64,000 nucleotides of DNA, from assembly GCA_028287505.1 (NCBI GenBank), contig JAQBPN010000127.1:43051-107050 (forward strand), in the 5' to 3' direction. The stretch comes from Fibrobacterota bacterium. Its GTDB lineage: Bacteria; Fibrobacterota; Fibrobacteria; UBA11236. This document shows, in pieces, positions 28,478-36,300 of the stretch. Both the position numbers and the translations under genes were made by a program. The notes under the pieces are model-generated. The model did no database searches. It saw only the letters and a program-made list of their open reading frames with translations, and was not told the DNA's origin. The number at the start of each line of letters is the position of its first letter. The stretch's first letter is position 1.

Positions 28478-29029
28478 ATGAAAAGGGTGCTATTAATCCT
28501 ATCCGAAGGATTCGAGGAAATGGAGGCGGTGACGCCCATGGACCTCCTCCGCAGGGCCGGAATGGAGGTCATTTCCGCTTCCACCGGGTCCGGATTGATG
28601 GTGAAAGGCGGCCGGGGCATCCGTATCCAGGCCGACAGCATGCTGGACGAGTGCCTGTCCCAACGCTTCGACATGGTGGTCCTGCCCGGCGGCCCGGGAG
28701 TGGACGGCCTGCGGAAGGACGCGCGCGTGCTGGACCTGGTCCGCCGCGCCCATGGTTCCGGCGTGGCCTTGGCGGCCATCTGCGCCGCGCCGCTCGTCCT
28801 CGCGGATGCGGGTGTGGTCTCCGGCCATGTCATCACCTCCTTTCCGGCCGCCAAGGAAGAGCTGCAAAGCCGCGTCAAAGGCTACTCCGAAGAGCGCGTG
28901 GTCCAGGACGGCAAAGTCATCACCTCCCGGGGCGCGGGCACCTCCGAAGAATTCGCCCTGCACCTCATCACCTTTCTGGCAGGCCCCATCGCCGCCCAGG
29001 ACGTCCGGGCCCGCATAGTGGCCAGATAA
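28478..29029 (+). CDS. DJ-1/PfpI (ThiJ/YajL) family protein
   Basis: This 183-residue protein has the DJ-1 fold: VLLILSEGFEEMEAVTPMDLLRRAG (with the conserved Glu), VLPGGPG and the nucleophile elbow AAICAAPLVLADAG, with the reactive cysteine in ICAAP. Members include glyoxalases, deglycase-type stress proteins and chaperones; the YajL-like subgroup fits best. The start ATG at 28478 follows an AT-rich stretch that probably holds its promoter. The gene is divergent from hslO, and both may serve oxidative or carbonyl stress. Confidence 0.9.
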   Translation: MKRVLLILSEGFEEMEAVTPMDLLRRAGMEVISASTGSGLMVKGGRGIRIQADSMLDECLSQRFDMVVLPGGPGVDGLRKDARVLDLVRRAHGSGVALAAICAAPLVLADAGVVSGHVITSFPAAKEELQSRVKGYSEERVVQDGKVITSRGAGTSEEFALHLITFLAGPIAAQDVRARIVAR

Positions 29030-29083
29030 GCGCCGGCCGCCGGAAACGGTCGCATCATCGCCCGCGAATTATATTTCCCGCCC

Positions 29084-29812
29084 ATGCCAGCCTGGATCTA
29101 CCCCTACCTGGGAGCCTTTCTTATCGGGCTTTCCAAAGCCGGCTTCGCCACGGGCCTGGGGATGCTGACCACGCCCTTGCTGGCCACGGCCGTACCGGCG
29201 CGCCAGGCCATCGGCATCATTCTGCCGTTGCTTTGCTGCGCGGACCTCCTGACCCTGTCGGCCTTCTGGAAAAAGTGGCGCCTGGAACTCATCCGGATAC
29301 CCTTTATCGGGGCCTTGGGCGGCATCGCCCTGGGCATGGGATTCGTGAATGTCATTTCCGAACACCTATTGCGGACTTCCATCGGCGCCACCGCCCTGAT
29401 TCTGACGGTCCTGCTGCTTGTCCGTAATATCTGGTATCCTGCCAGGGCCTATCGGCCTTCGTGGTGGGAGGCTTTGCTGGTGGGGGTTTTCGCCGGATTC
29501 TCCTCCACCATTTCCCATGGTGCAGGACCCATCATGGCCATCTACCTGATGGCCCAGAAGACCGGGAAAACCGAGTTTGTCGCGTCCAACGCCATATTCT
29601 TCACCGCATTGAACCTTTTCAAGGTGCCTCCCTACGTGATTTCCGGCCTGATTACCGTCGGCACCCTGGTCCAGGACCTGCGTTATCTGGCTTTTATTCC
29701 CCTGGGCGTGGCCGTAGGCTGGGTGGCCAACCGGGCCCTTCCCCAAAAAGCCTTCGAATGGCTGGTTTACGGTCTTTTGATCGTGACCGGAATCCAGCTG
29801 CTGATCGCCTAA
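29084..29812 (+). CDS. TauE/SafE family sulfite/anion exporter-like permease
   Basis: This 242-residue membrane protein has about seven or eight hydrophobic segments, with the two-fold repeat typical of TauE/SafE proteins. Motifs include YLGAFLIGLSKAGFATGLG near the N-terminus and a second copy, LLVGVFAGFSSTISHGAGPI, in the middle. Family members move sulfite, sulfonates or other small anions across the inner membrane. The substrate here is unknown; the cysteine operon 3 kb away makes sulfur compounds possible. The start follows a short AT-rich stretch. Confidence 0.85.
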   Translation: MPAWIYPYLGAFLIGLSKAGFATGLGMLTTPLLATAVPARQAIGIILPLLCCADLLTLSAFWKKWRLELIRIPFIGALGGIALGMGFVNVISEHLLRTSIGATALILTVLLLVRNIWYPARAYRPSWWEALLVGVFAGFSSTISHGAGPIMAIYLMAQKTGKTEFVASNAIFFTALNLFKVPPYVISGLITVGTLVQDLRYLAFIPLGVAVGWVANRALPQKAFEWLVYGLLIVTGIQLLIA

Positions 29813-29834
29813 ATGCTTGGCCGGCTACGGTCAT

Positions 29835-29885
29835 TTATAATACAATCCCCAAGTGTTCTCCCCGCGCCAAGGCCGCAATCGCGGC
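29835..29885 (+). promoter_or_regulatory. Candidate promoter and hairpin upstream of the hybrid kinase
   Basis: TATAAT (29835-29840 region) is followed by a hairpin GGCCGC-AATC-GCGGCC (about 29870-29885) in the leader of the kinase gene. No good -35 box lies at the right distance, so this is tentative. Confidence 0.35.
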
Positions 29886-29948
29886 CCTACGGCGATTAGG
29901 AGGCGGCGGCCCGGGCCTTGTGAATACCGGGAGAAAGGCTTTTGAAGC

Positions 29949-32075
29949 ATGGGATTCTGGATGGCCTTGGGCGCCATCAGCCTGGTCGTAAATGGAGTTT
30001 TCGCCTGGCTCTGGCGGAAGCGTTCCGGGGCCGTATCCCGTCTGCAAAGGGAACTCACCGCCCATGGCGATGAAAAGCGCGGCCTCGCGGAATCCCTGAG
30101 GCAATCCCGCGCGGAACTGGAAACCTTGCACCGCGAGGCCAACCTGGAGCTGCAGCGCAGCGAAATCCGTTACCGGGCCCTGGCGGACGGCAGCCCCGTG
30201 GGCATCTGGCATATCCGCCCCGACGGCAGCACCATTTATCTGAATCCCGCCATGAGCACCATCCTGGAATTGGACAGTCCCGCCGATTTGATGGGAACGC
30301 AAATCCCCATCCACGAATTCTTCTCGGTCGAAAGCCTTCCCGTCATCGGCAAGGAAATGGCCAAGCGGTCCACGGGAGTCGCATCCAGCTATGAGGTGGA
30401 AGTGGTCGGCCGCTGGGGCCGGCGCACCCGCATGATCATTTACGGTTCCCCCATCCTCACGGCGGACGGCGGCCTGGAAAGCATCATGGGCACCTTGGTG
30501 GATATCACCGAGCGGAAGCGCGAAGAGGAAGCCCTGAGGCGTTCGGAAGAGCGCCTGCGCGTGGCCGCGGAATGCGGCAACGATCTCATTTACGAATGGG
30601 ACATCCTGAAGGGGACGCTGGAATGGTTCGGACCCATCGACGAGCGCCTGGGCTACCAGCACGGGGAAATCCCCCGCACCTTGGAAGCCTGGGAACGCTT
30701 GATCCATCCGGAGGATCGCGCCGAAGTCGCGTCCGCCATCGAAAAACACCTGCGCGGACGGGAGCCCTTCATACGGGAGTACCGCATCCGCTGCAAGGAC
30801 GGATCCTATCGGCTCTGGTCCGACCGGGGCACGGCCCAGTGGGACGCGGAAGGCGCTCCCTACAAGTGGATCGGCACCACCTCGGACGTAACCGAGGCGA
30901 GACGGGCCGAGGATTCGCTGCGGACCAAGGAAGAGCAGCTCCGGCAGTCCCAGAAGCTGGAGGCGGTGGGGCGCCTGGCCGGCGGCATCGCGCACGATTT
31001 CAACAACCTGTTGGCCGCCATCATGGGCTATTGCGAGCTGATGCAATTCCGCCTGGAGCCGGACCACCCCTGCCGCAAGGAGGTCGGGGAAATCCTCAAC
31101 GGCAGCGATCGCGCCGCCGGGCTTATCCGCCAGTTGCTGGCCTTCAGCCGCCAGGAGATCCCGCAGCCCAAGGTCATCCATCCCAATTTCGTGATCACCT
31201 CCATGGAGCGGATGCTCAAGCATCTGCTCGAGGAGAACATCGAACTGGACATCCACCTGGACGAGGAAGCCGGCCACGTGCGCATGGATCCTGTGCAGCT
31301 GGAGCAGGTCCTGATGAACCTGGTCCTCAACGCCAGGGACGCCATGCCCGGAGGCGGCACCCTTCTCATCGGCACCGGCAACGTGGAACTGGCGGGGGAA
31401 ATCCCGGGCGCCTACGGCCGCGTGCACGCGGGACCGCACGTGCGCATTTCCGTGGCGGACTCGGGGCAGGGCATCGATCGGGAAAACCTGCCGCATATCT
31501 TCGACCCCTTCTTCACCACCAAGGACAAGGGCAAGGGTTCCGGCCTGGGCCTTTCCACCGTGTACGGCATCATCACCCAGAACAACGGCTGCGTGCTGGT
31601 GGAAACCGAAGTGGACAAAGGCAGCGTCTTCTCCTGCTTCCTGCCCCTCACGGACGACGAGCCGGAAGAGGAAACGGAAATCAAGAAAGCGTTGCGGGCC
31701 TCATCCATCGTACCCAAGACCGTGCTGGTGGTGGAAGACGACGACGAGGTGCGTTCCATCGTGCGCGACCTGCTGGGGCAACAGGGATTCCTGGTGCTGG
31801 AGGCGCGCCAAGGCAAGGAAGCGCTGGCCCTGGCGGAAAAATACACCCAACCGGTGCATCTGCTGCTGACGGACGTGGTGATGCCGGGGATGGGCGGCAA
31901 GGAGCTGGCGGATTCCCTCCGCAAGATCATGCCCACCCTGCGCGTACTGTTCATGTCCGGCTACACCCAGGATGCGGAATTCCGCCAGGAAGTGGCCGGA
32001 GGCGGGCGGGCGTTCATCCAGAAGCCGTTCTCGATGACGGCGCTGGTGGGGAAGATCCGGGAAGTGCTGGTCTAA
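29949..32075 (+). CDS. Hybrid sensor histidine kinase with two PAS domains and a receiver domain
   Basis: This 708-residue membrane-anchored kinase has a single N-terminal hydrophobic segment (about 2-20), then a coiled coil (about 25-65). Two PAS domains follow, about 70-185 ([23 protein letters not shown]) and about 195-315 (PAS_3-like, [13 protein letters not shown]). The HisKA domain carries the phospho-accepting His349 in [17 protein letters not shown]. The GHKL ATPase domain has [15 protein letters not shown] and [14 protein letters not shown]-terminal receiver domain has the acceptor Asp642 in [14 protein letters not shown] and a KPF motif. With the phosphate kept in cis, an unlinked phosphotransfer or output partner is likely. 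The gene ends directly at the left inverted repeat of an intergenic element. Confidence 0.9.
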   Translation: MGFWMALGAISLVVNGVFAWLWRKRSGAVSRLQRELTAHGDEKRGLAESLRQSRAELETLHREANLELQRSEIRYRALADGSPVGIWHIRPDGSTIYLNPAMSTILELDSPADLMGTQIPIHEFFSVESLPVIGKEMAKRSTGVASSYEVEVVGRWGRRTRMIIYGSPILTADGGLESIMGTLVDITERKREEEALRRSEERLRVAAECGNDLIYEWDILKGTLEWFGPIDERLGYQHGEIPRTLEAWERLIHPEDRAEVASAIEKHLRGREPFIREYRIRCKDGSYRLWSDRGTAQWDAEGAPYKWIGTTSDVTEARRAEDSLRTKEEQLRQSQKLEAVGRLAGGIAHDFNNLLAAIMGYCELMQFRLEPDHPCRKEVGEILNGSDRAAGLIRQLLAFSRQEIPQPKVIHPNFVITSMERMLKHLLEENIELDIHLDEEAGHVRMDPVQLEQVLMNLVLNARDAMPGGGTLLIGTGNVELAGEIPGAYGRVHAGPHVRISVADSGQGIDRENLPHIFDPFFTTKDKGKGSGLGLSTVYGIITQNNGCVLVETEVDKGSVFSCFLPLTDDEPEEETEIKKALRASSIVPKTVLVVEDDDEVRSIVRDLLGQQGFLVLEARQGKEALALAEKYTQPVHLLLTDVVMPGMGGKELADSLRKIMPTLRVLFMSGYTQDAEFRQEVAGGGRAFIQKPFSMTALVGKIREVLV

Positions 32076-32307
32076 CTCCGGTTCCCATTGATTAGATCAT
32101 GGCCCGTCCGCGTTATTATGTGGTTCACAACCGCTCGCAAGCTTGCTCGCTCCCGGCTTACATGCCTTTAGGGCATGTTCGCTGCCCTCGTCACGGAACC
32201 CGCGGGTCAGCAAAGCTGACCCGGTACCGTTCCTCGGGCGGCTTAGCGGACGGGGACACGTTGCTGTTACCATCCCTGCCCATGCTCTAATCAATGCGAA
32301 CCGGAGT
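32075..32307. repeat. Intergenic inverted-repeat element with internal hairpins
   Basis: The ends are an inverted repeat of about 28 bases with 26 matching (32075-32102 and 32280-32307; shared core GGTTC, CATTGATTAGA and CATGG). The left end starts at the last base of the kinase stop codon. Inside are further short inverted repeats (CCGTCCGC with GCGGACGG) and two hairpins joined by CTCGCTCCCGGCT. The same hairpin core recurs, inverted, at 40233-40341. The right end is followed by TTTGTTTTTT, so transcription may also stop here, between convergent genes. No transposase is nearby. Confidence 0.75.
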
Positions 32308-32321
32308 TTGTTTTTTCTGCC

Positions 32322-32774
32322 TTATTGACCCAGTTTATCCAGACTCTTCCGGTGGCGCTTGGAGATGTCCTTGTGGATATCCTTGATTTCCAAAGGCAAA
32401 GGGGCGATCCTCGCTTCGATCCATGTCCTGATCTCCGCAAGCTCCGCTTTGGCCTTGATCACGCGGTCTATCAAGAATGTTTCTCCGGCCTCCGCATCGA
32501 CCTGGATCCGGAATCCATTCATGTGCAGGAAAATCGCCGCTGCCGCGAAGGCCATCCGTTTGTTCCCATCCACGAAGCAATGGTTCGAAACCAGGCTATG
32601 CAACAGTGCGGCCGCCTGCTCGGACAGGGATTTGTAGTATCCGGAACGCGGCCTCGCGAGCGCACTCTCCAATAGGCCGGGATCGCGGACGCCGGCCAAC
32701 CCTCCAAAACGGCGGATCAGCTCGGCGTGAAGGGTGAGGCTTTCCTCCAGAGTGAGGTAAACGGTTTCTTTCAC
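32322..32774 (-). CDS. doc: Doc/Fic family toxin (death-on-curing)
   Basis: This 150-residue Fic-fold protein carries the core motif HCFVDGNKRMAF (H-x-F-x-x-G-N-K-R), as in phage P1 Doc, which phosphorylates EF-Tu. The N-terminal part (VYLTLEESLTLHAELIRRFGG) and DPGLLESALARP are typical of Doc rather than of AMP-transferring Fic enzymes. It overlaps the antitoxin-like gene by four bases (ATGA). A toxic role is expected, but the actual target is not shown by sequence. Confidence 0.9.
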   Translation of the reverse strand: MKETVYLTLEESLTLHAELIRRFGGLAGVRDPGLLESALARPRSGYYKSLSEQAAALLHSLVSNHCFVDGNKRMAFAAAAIFLHMNGFRIQVDAEAGETFLIDRVIKAKAELAEIRTWIEARIAPLPLEIKDIHKDISKRHRKSLDKLGQ

Positions 32775-32983
32775 TTGGCCAGGCGTTTGAGCAGATCGGC
32801 ATGCCGATCCAGCACATCATCCATCGCCGAAACGAAAGCGGGCCTGGTCCTGGTCCGTACCAGATACTCGGCAACGGCTTCGGACACGAGCCAGGAAATG
32901 CTTTTACCCGACTCGGCGGAGTGCTGCTTGAGTTCCTGGAGCACCTTCTCATCGACCAAGGTGGAAAACTTGGTTTGCTTCAT
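32771..32983 (-). CDS. Ribbon-helix-helix antitoxin of the Doc pair
   Basis: This 70-residue protein begins with a CopG-like ribbon-helix-helix domain (KFSTLVDEKVLQELKQHSAESGKSISWLVSEAVAEYL; shown over positions 5-41). A C-terminal helix probably neutralises Doc. Partner antitoxins of Doc are usually Phd-type, so an RHH partner is a mild departure. The gene starts at 32983, next to the predicted transcription start, and has no Shine-Dalgarno site, so the message may be leaderless. Confidence 0.85.
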   Translation of the reverse strand: MKQTKFSTLVDEKVLQELKQHSAESGKSISWLVSEAVAEYLVRTRTRPAFVSAMDDVLDRHADLLKRLAK

Positions 32984-32989
32984 GGAAAT

Positions 32990-33018
32990 AGATTACCTGA
33001 AAATTCATGAATTGTCAA
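32990..33018 (-). promoter_or_regulatory. Promoter and operator of the toxin-antitoxin pair
   Basis: On the coding strand TTGACA (33018-33013) and TAATCT (32995-32990) are separated by 17 bases. The spacer holds the perfect palindrome AATTCATGAATT (33002-33013), which overlaps the first base of the -35 box. A ribbon-helix-helix dimer repressing its own operon there would fit. The -10 lies only about seven bases from the ATG at 32983. Confidence 0.75.
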
Positions 33019-33095
33019 GAAATGGGCGGAAATATACCTAAAAAACGTTTATTTCGAGGAATTCGGGCCCTCAGGGCCATGGCCGGAAAGTCCGC

Positions 33096-33905
33096 TTAAA
33101 TCGGATCGGAACAGGCGGGCCGACCGTAGTCGACGGGTTTGGTGATGCTGGGGTGGTCCCCGCACACCGCGCATTCCGGATCCCGCGCCCCGCGGCTTTC
33201 GCGGAAGCGCATCGCCAGGGCATCGTAGATCAACAGGCGGTCCGTGAGCAGATCGCCCTTTCCCAAAAGAAACTTCAACGCTTCCGTAGCCTGGATGGTA
33301 CCCAGGGTCCCGGCCACCACGCCCAGGATGCCGGCTTCCGCGCAGCTTGGGACCGAGCCCTCCGGGGGCGGTTCGCGGAACAGGCAGCGGTAGCAGCGGC
33401 TCTTGCGCGGGACGATGGTCATGGCCTGTCCCTCGAAGCGCAGGATGCCCGCGTGGGAGAAGGGCTTGCCCGCGATCACGCAGGCATCGTTGACCAGGAA
33501 CTTGGTGGCGAAATTGTCGCTGCCGTCGATGATGAAGTCGTATCGGGAAACGGTTTCGATGGCGTTGTCCGCGTCCAGGTAACCGGGATGTTCCTGCACC
33601 ACGACGTCGGGATTGATCTGCGCGATCTTCTCCTTGGCGGATTGCAGCTTGGGGCGCCCCACGTCCGCGGTGAAATGGATGATCTGGCGCTGCAGGTTGG
33701 AGTCGTCCACCACGTCGCCTTCCGCGATGCCGATGGTGCCCACTCCGGCCGCGGCCAGATAGTAGAGGGTGGGGGAGCCCAGGCCTCCGGCCCCGATGCA
33801 GAGCACCTTGGAGGCCAGCAGCTTGCGTTGGCCCTTGAAGCCCACTTCGGTGAGGATGAGATGGCGCATGTAACGGCGCATCTGGTTTTCGGAGAATATC
33901 GGCAT
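33096..33905 (-). CDS. E1-like sulfur-carrier adenylyltransferase (ThiF/MoeB family)
   Basis: This 269-residue enzyme adenylates the C-terminal Gly-Gly of a small sulfur-carrier protein. It has the nucleotide-binding GAGGLGSPTLYYLAAAGVG, the RQIIHF region, DGSDNFATKFLVNDA and PSCAEAGILGVVAGTLG. Two Cys pairs for zinc are CYRC and CAVC near the middle and C-terminus. A rhodanese extension is absent. It is the last gene of the cysteine operon, 13 bases after cysK. That suggests it serves a sulfur-carrier route linked to cysteine, or molybdopterin or thiamine sulfur transfer. No carrier gene is seen in the window. Confidence 0.88.
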   Translation of the reverse strand: MPIFSENQMRRYMRHLILTEVGFKGQRKLLASKVLCIGAGGLGSPTLYYLAAAGVGTIGIAEGDVVDDSNLQRQIIHFTADVGRPKLQSAKEKIAQINPDVVVQEHPGYLDADNAIETVSRYDFIIDGSDNFATKFLVNDACVIAGKPFSHAGILRFEGQAMTIVPRKSRCYRCLFREPPPEGSVPSCAEAGILGVVAGTLGTIQATEALKFLLGKGDLLTDRLLIYDALAMRFRESRGARDPECAVCGDHPSITKPVDYGRPACSDPI

Positions 33906-33918
33906 GGCGGTTCCGCCT

Positions 33919-34878
33919 TCAGCCCCCGTACAGGGCGGTGCTGAGATATCTTTCGCCGGTGTCGCAGGCCAGGGTCACCAGGGTCTTGCCCGCGGATTCC
34001 GGTCGCTTGCCCACTTCGCAAAGGGCCCTGACGTTGGCTCCCGTCGAGATGCCCGCCAGGATGCCTTCCTCGCGCGCCAGGCGCCGGCTCATTTCCAGGG
34101 CCTCCTCGTTGCTCACCTTGATCACTTCGTCATATATCTTGGTATTGAGCACCTTGGGCACGAAGCCCGCGCCGATGCCCTGGATCTCGTGCCAGCCGGG
34201 CTTGCCTCCGCTGAGCACTCCGGACGCCGCGGGTTCCACCGCGATGATCCGGACGGAAGGGTTGCGGGCTTTGAGCACTTCGCCCACGCCGGTGATGGTG
34301 CCGCCCGTGCCCACTCCCGCCAGGAACACGTCCACCTTGCCGGCGGTCGCGTCCCAAATCTCCTCCGCCGTCCAGCGGCGGTGCGCTTCCGGGTTGGCCG
34401 GGTTGTCGAACTGCTGCGGCATGAAACAGTCCTTGCGCGCGCGCACCATTTCCTTGGCCTTCTCGATGGCGCCCGCCATGCCCTGATGGGCCGGCGTCAG
34501 CACCAATTCGGCGCCGTAGGCCTGCAACAGGTTGCGGCGTTCCGGGCTCATGGCTTCCGGCATCACCAATATGGATTTGTAACCCTTGACCGCGGCGATC
34601 CACGCCAAAGCGATGCCGGTGTTGCCGCTGGTGGGCTCCAGGATGGTCATGCCGGGTTTCAGTTTTCCGGATTTCTCCGCTTCCTGGATCATGTTCAGGG
34701 CGATGCGGTCCTTGAGGGACCCGCCGGGATTGCGCTGATCGAATTTCACCAGGAACAATGCGTCCGAACGCGGTATCACTTTGTTCAATCGCACCAGAGG
34801 GGTATTGCCCACCATTTCCGTGAGATCGCGGAAATACTTCATGCCGTTTTCCATGGTTTTGCCGGCCTCAGGGTTCAT
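33919..34878 (-). CDS. cysK: Cysteine synthase A (O-acetylserine sulfhydrylase)
   Basis: This 319-residue PLP enzyme makes cysteine from O-acetylserine and sulfide. The PLP lysine is in NPGGSLKDRIALNMI. The substrate loop is EPTSGNTGIALAW and the phosphate-binding glycines are in GVGTGGTITG. The C-terminal EGILAGISTGAN is also typical. The start overlaps the end of cysH by 11 bases; a later ATG (NGMKYF) gives the same fold. It sits directly after cysH in the operon headed by an Rrf2-type regulator. Confidence 0.95.
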   Translation of the reverse strand: MNPEAGKTMENGMKYFRDLTEMVGNTPLVRLNKVIPRSDALFLVKFDQRNPGGSLKDRIALNMIQEAEKSGKLKPGMTILEPTSGNTGIALAWIAAVKGYKSILVMPEAMSPERRNLLQAYGAELVLTPAHQGMAGAIEKAKEMVRARKDCFMPQQFDNPANPEAHRRWTAEEIWDATAGKVDVFLAGVGTGGTITGVGEVLKARNPSVRIIAVEPAASGVLSGGKPGWHEIQGIGAGFVPKVLNTKIYDEVIKVSNEEALEMSRRLAREEGILAGISTGANVRALCEVGKRPESAGKTLVTLACDTGERYLSTALYGG

Positions 34879-35677
34879 AATCCAGGTGCAATCCGCATTC
34901 GGTTTTGGCGTCGCCCACCCAGCGTCCCGAACGGGGATCGTTCGGATCCAGGGGCTTGCTGGTGCAAGTGGCCGGGCTGCATCCGATGCTGGAGTAGCCC
35001 TCCTTCGCCAGGGGGTGCTCGGGCACTTCCCGGATTTGCAGGTAGAGTTCCACGTCGTTGGCGGGCCAGTCCGCGAAGGGGCAGATTTTCAGCTTGCCCT
35101 TCTGGACATGGACGAAAGGCGTATGCGATCGGGAATCGCTCTGGTCGCGGCGCAGCCCCGTCAGAAAGGCTTTCACGTCGCTCCGGCCCAGGAAGGCGGC
35201 CTGCACGCCCACCTTGTTGATGGCGCAACAGGCCTTGGTATCCGAGATGGAAATGACTCCGTCCTTCCGCGCCGCATAGCGGCGGTTGTCCGGCTCGAAG
35301 GAGCGCGATTCCCGCAGGTCCAGCTTGTAGGCCGAGGTCAGAGCGTCGCGGTAGGCCAGGGTCTCGGGAAAATGGAAGGAAGTATCGATGAAAAAGACGC
35401 GCACGTCGATGTTCAGGCGGTTGAGATGATGCAACAGCAGTCCCGCGTCGCGCCCGAAGGAGGTGGTGGCGATGAGCTCTTTTCCGAAAAGGGCGAAGGC
35501 TTTGCGGATGCGATCATCGGCGTTGAGGGATGCGAATTCCAGGTCCAAGGACTGGGCCAGGGCTTCCAGACTCCCTGCCGCGGCGGGTCCGGAGGCCGGC
35601 GGAGCATCCAAGGCCCCTTTGGGCGATGCGGCCGGTTTTCCGGCGGGGACAGGGGAGGAGTTTTCTTGCGTATTCAT
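34868..35677 (-). CDS. cysH: Assimilatory (phospho)adenylylsulfate reductase
   Basis: This 269-residue enzyme reduces APS or PAPS to sulfite. A Pro/Ala-rich N-terminus of about 35 residues precedes the catalytic fold. The P-loop-like region is TTSFGRDAG. The iron-sulfur cysteines are the CC in KACCAINKV and the later GCSPATC; the catalytic cysteine is in the ECGLH tail. Having both Cys pairs fits the [4Fe-4S] APS reductase type found in many bacteria. It overlaps cysK and follows the Rrf2 regulator by 10 bases. Sulfate activation genes (cysD, cysN) are not in the window. Confidence 0.92.
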   Translation of the reverse strand: MNTQENSSPVPAGKPAASPKGALDAPPASGPAAAGSLEALAQSLDLEFASLNADDRIRKAFALFGKELIATTSFGRDAGLLLHHLNRLNIDVRVFFIDTSFHFPETLAYRDALTSAYKLDLRESRSFEPDNRRYAARKDGVISISDTKACCAINKVGVQAAFLGRSDVKAFLTGLRRDQSDSRSHTPFVHVQKGKLKICPFADWPANDVELYLQIREVPEHPLAKEGYSSIGCSPATCTSKPLDPNDPRSGRWVGDAKTECGLHLDYEP

Positions 35678-35687
35678 AGGGTTACCA

Positions 35688-36128
35688 TTACAGATAGTAC
35701 ATCGGAACGGGCTCCAGCTGCTGTTTCGCCTTTTCGGCGAGCTGGGCGAGCGTGACGGATTCCAGTTTCTTGTCCACCAGTTCCCGGCCTTCCTGGAAGA
35801 GCCGAAGCAACAGGTCCGTGACCACTTCGTTGCCGCCTTCGATCTCGGCGCAGGGCAGAATTTCCCCCTCCGTCGCCTTGATGATGCGGGCCAGGGTGAT
35901 GTTTTCCGGCAGTTCCGCCAATTGGTAGCCGCCCAGTTTACCGCGGGCTCCCCGGACCAGGCCGACGCTTTTCATCAGGATGGCGATCTGCTCCAGGAAC
36001 TTGAAGGGAATGTTGTATTCCTTCGCGATTTCCCGCAGGTGGATGGGTTTGGACGGCCAGTCCTTGCTCTTGATGGCCAACCCGGTCAGAAAGTGCAACG
36101 TGTACATGGTCTTGGACGTTACCTTCAT
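35688..36128 (-). CDS. Rrf2-family transcriptional regulator (CymR-like)
   Basis: This 146-residue regulator has the Rrf2 winged-helix domain (SKTMYTLHFLTGLAIKS, PIHLREIAKEYNIPFKFLEQI, GLVRGARGKLGGYQLA). Only one cysteine is visible after the wing (LPCAEIEG), so it lacks the three-cysteine iron-sulfur set of IscR. In Bacillus, the Rrf2 protein CymR represses cysteine genes together with CysK. Here the regulator heads an operon with cysH and cysK, so a CymR-like role is plausible. The frame runs upstream to 36584, but the extension crosses the mutL gene and is not used; the ATG at 36128 gives a normal Rrf2 N-terminus. Confidence 0.88.
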   Translation of the reverse strand: MKVTSKTMYTLHFLTGLAIKSKDWPSKPIHLREIAKEYNIPFKFLEQIAILMKSVGLVRGARGKLGGYQLAELPENITLARIIKATEGEILPCAEIEGGNEVVTDLLLRLFQEGRELVDKKLESVTLAQLAEKAKQQLEPVPMYYL

Positions 36129-36134
36129 ACCCGG

Positions 36135-36167
36135 AATATAACATATAAAACTGATAGGGACTATATG
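36135..36167 (-). promoter_or_regulatory. Candidate promoter and operator of the cysteine operon
   Basis: The AT-rich region upstream of the Rrf2 gene holds ATAGGGACTAT (36154-36164), an inverted repeat with four-base arms, and TATA-like boxes. It could be the regulator's own operator. The -10 and -35 assignment is weak. Confidence 0.35.
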
Positions 36168-36300
36168 GTAAACGAGCATGTTAGCAATATGTGGAGAATT
36201 CAAACTGAAAACGGCAAAAATCAGGCCGCTTAAGCAAACCGGCACGGTCTCCGGAATTCTATTTTGCCTTTTGCAATTTTCATTTTGCACCTTGGATTCT

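Noticed and set aside
32099..32328. Small open frames in the 32.1 kb inverted-repeat element
   Set aside because: They are short, lie inside the palindrome and show no ribosome site or conserved protein pattern.
36178..36300. N-terminal extension of MutL
   Set aside because: The extra 41 residues come from an AT-rich, repeat-like stretch, and the family begins at the ATG at 36301.
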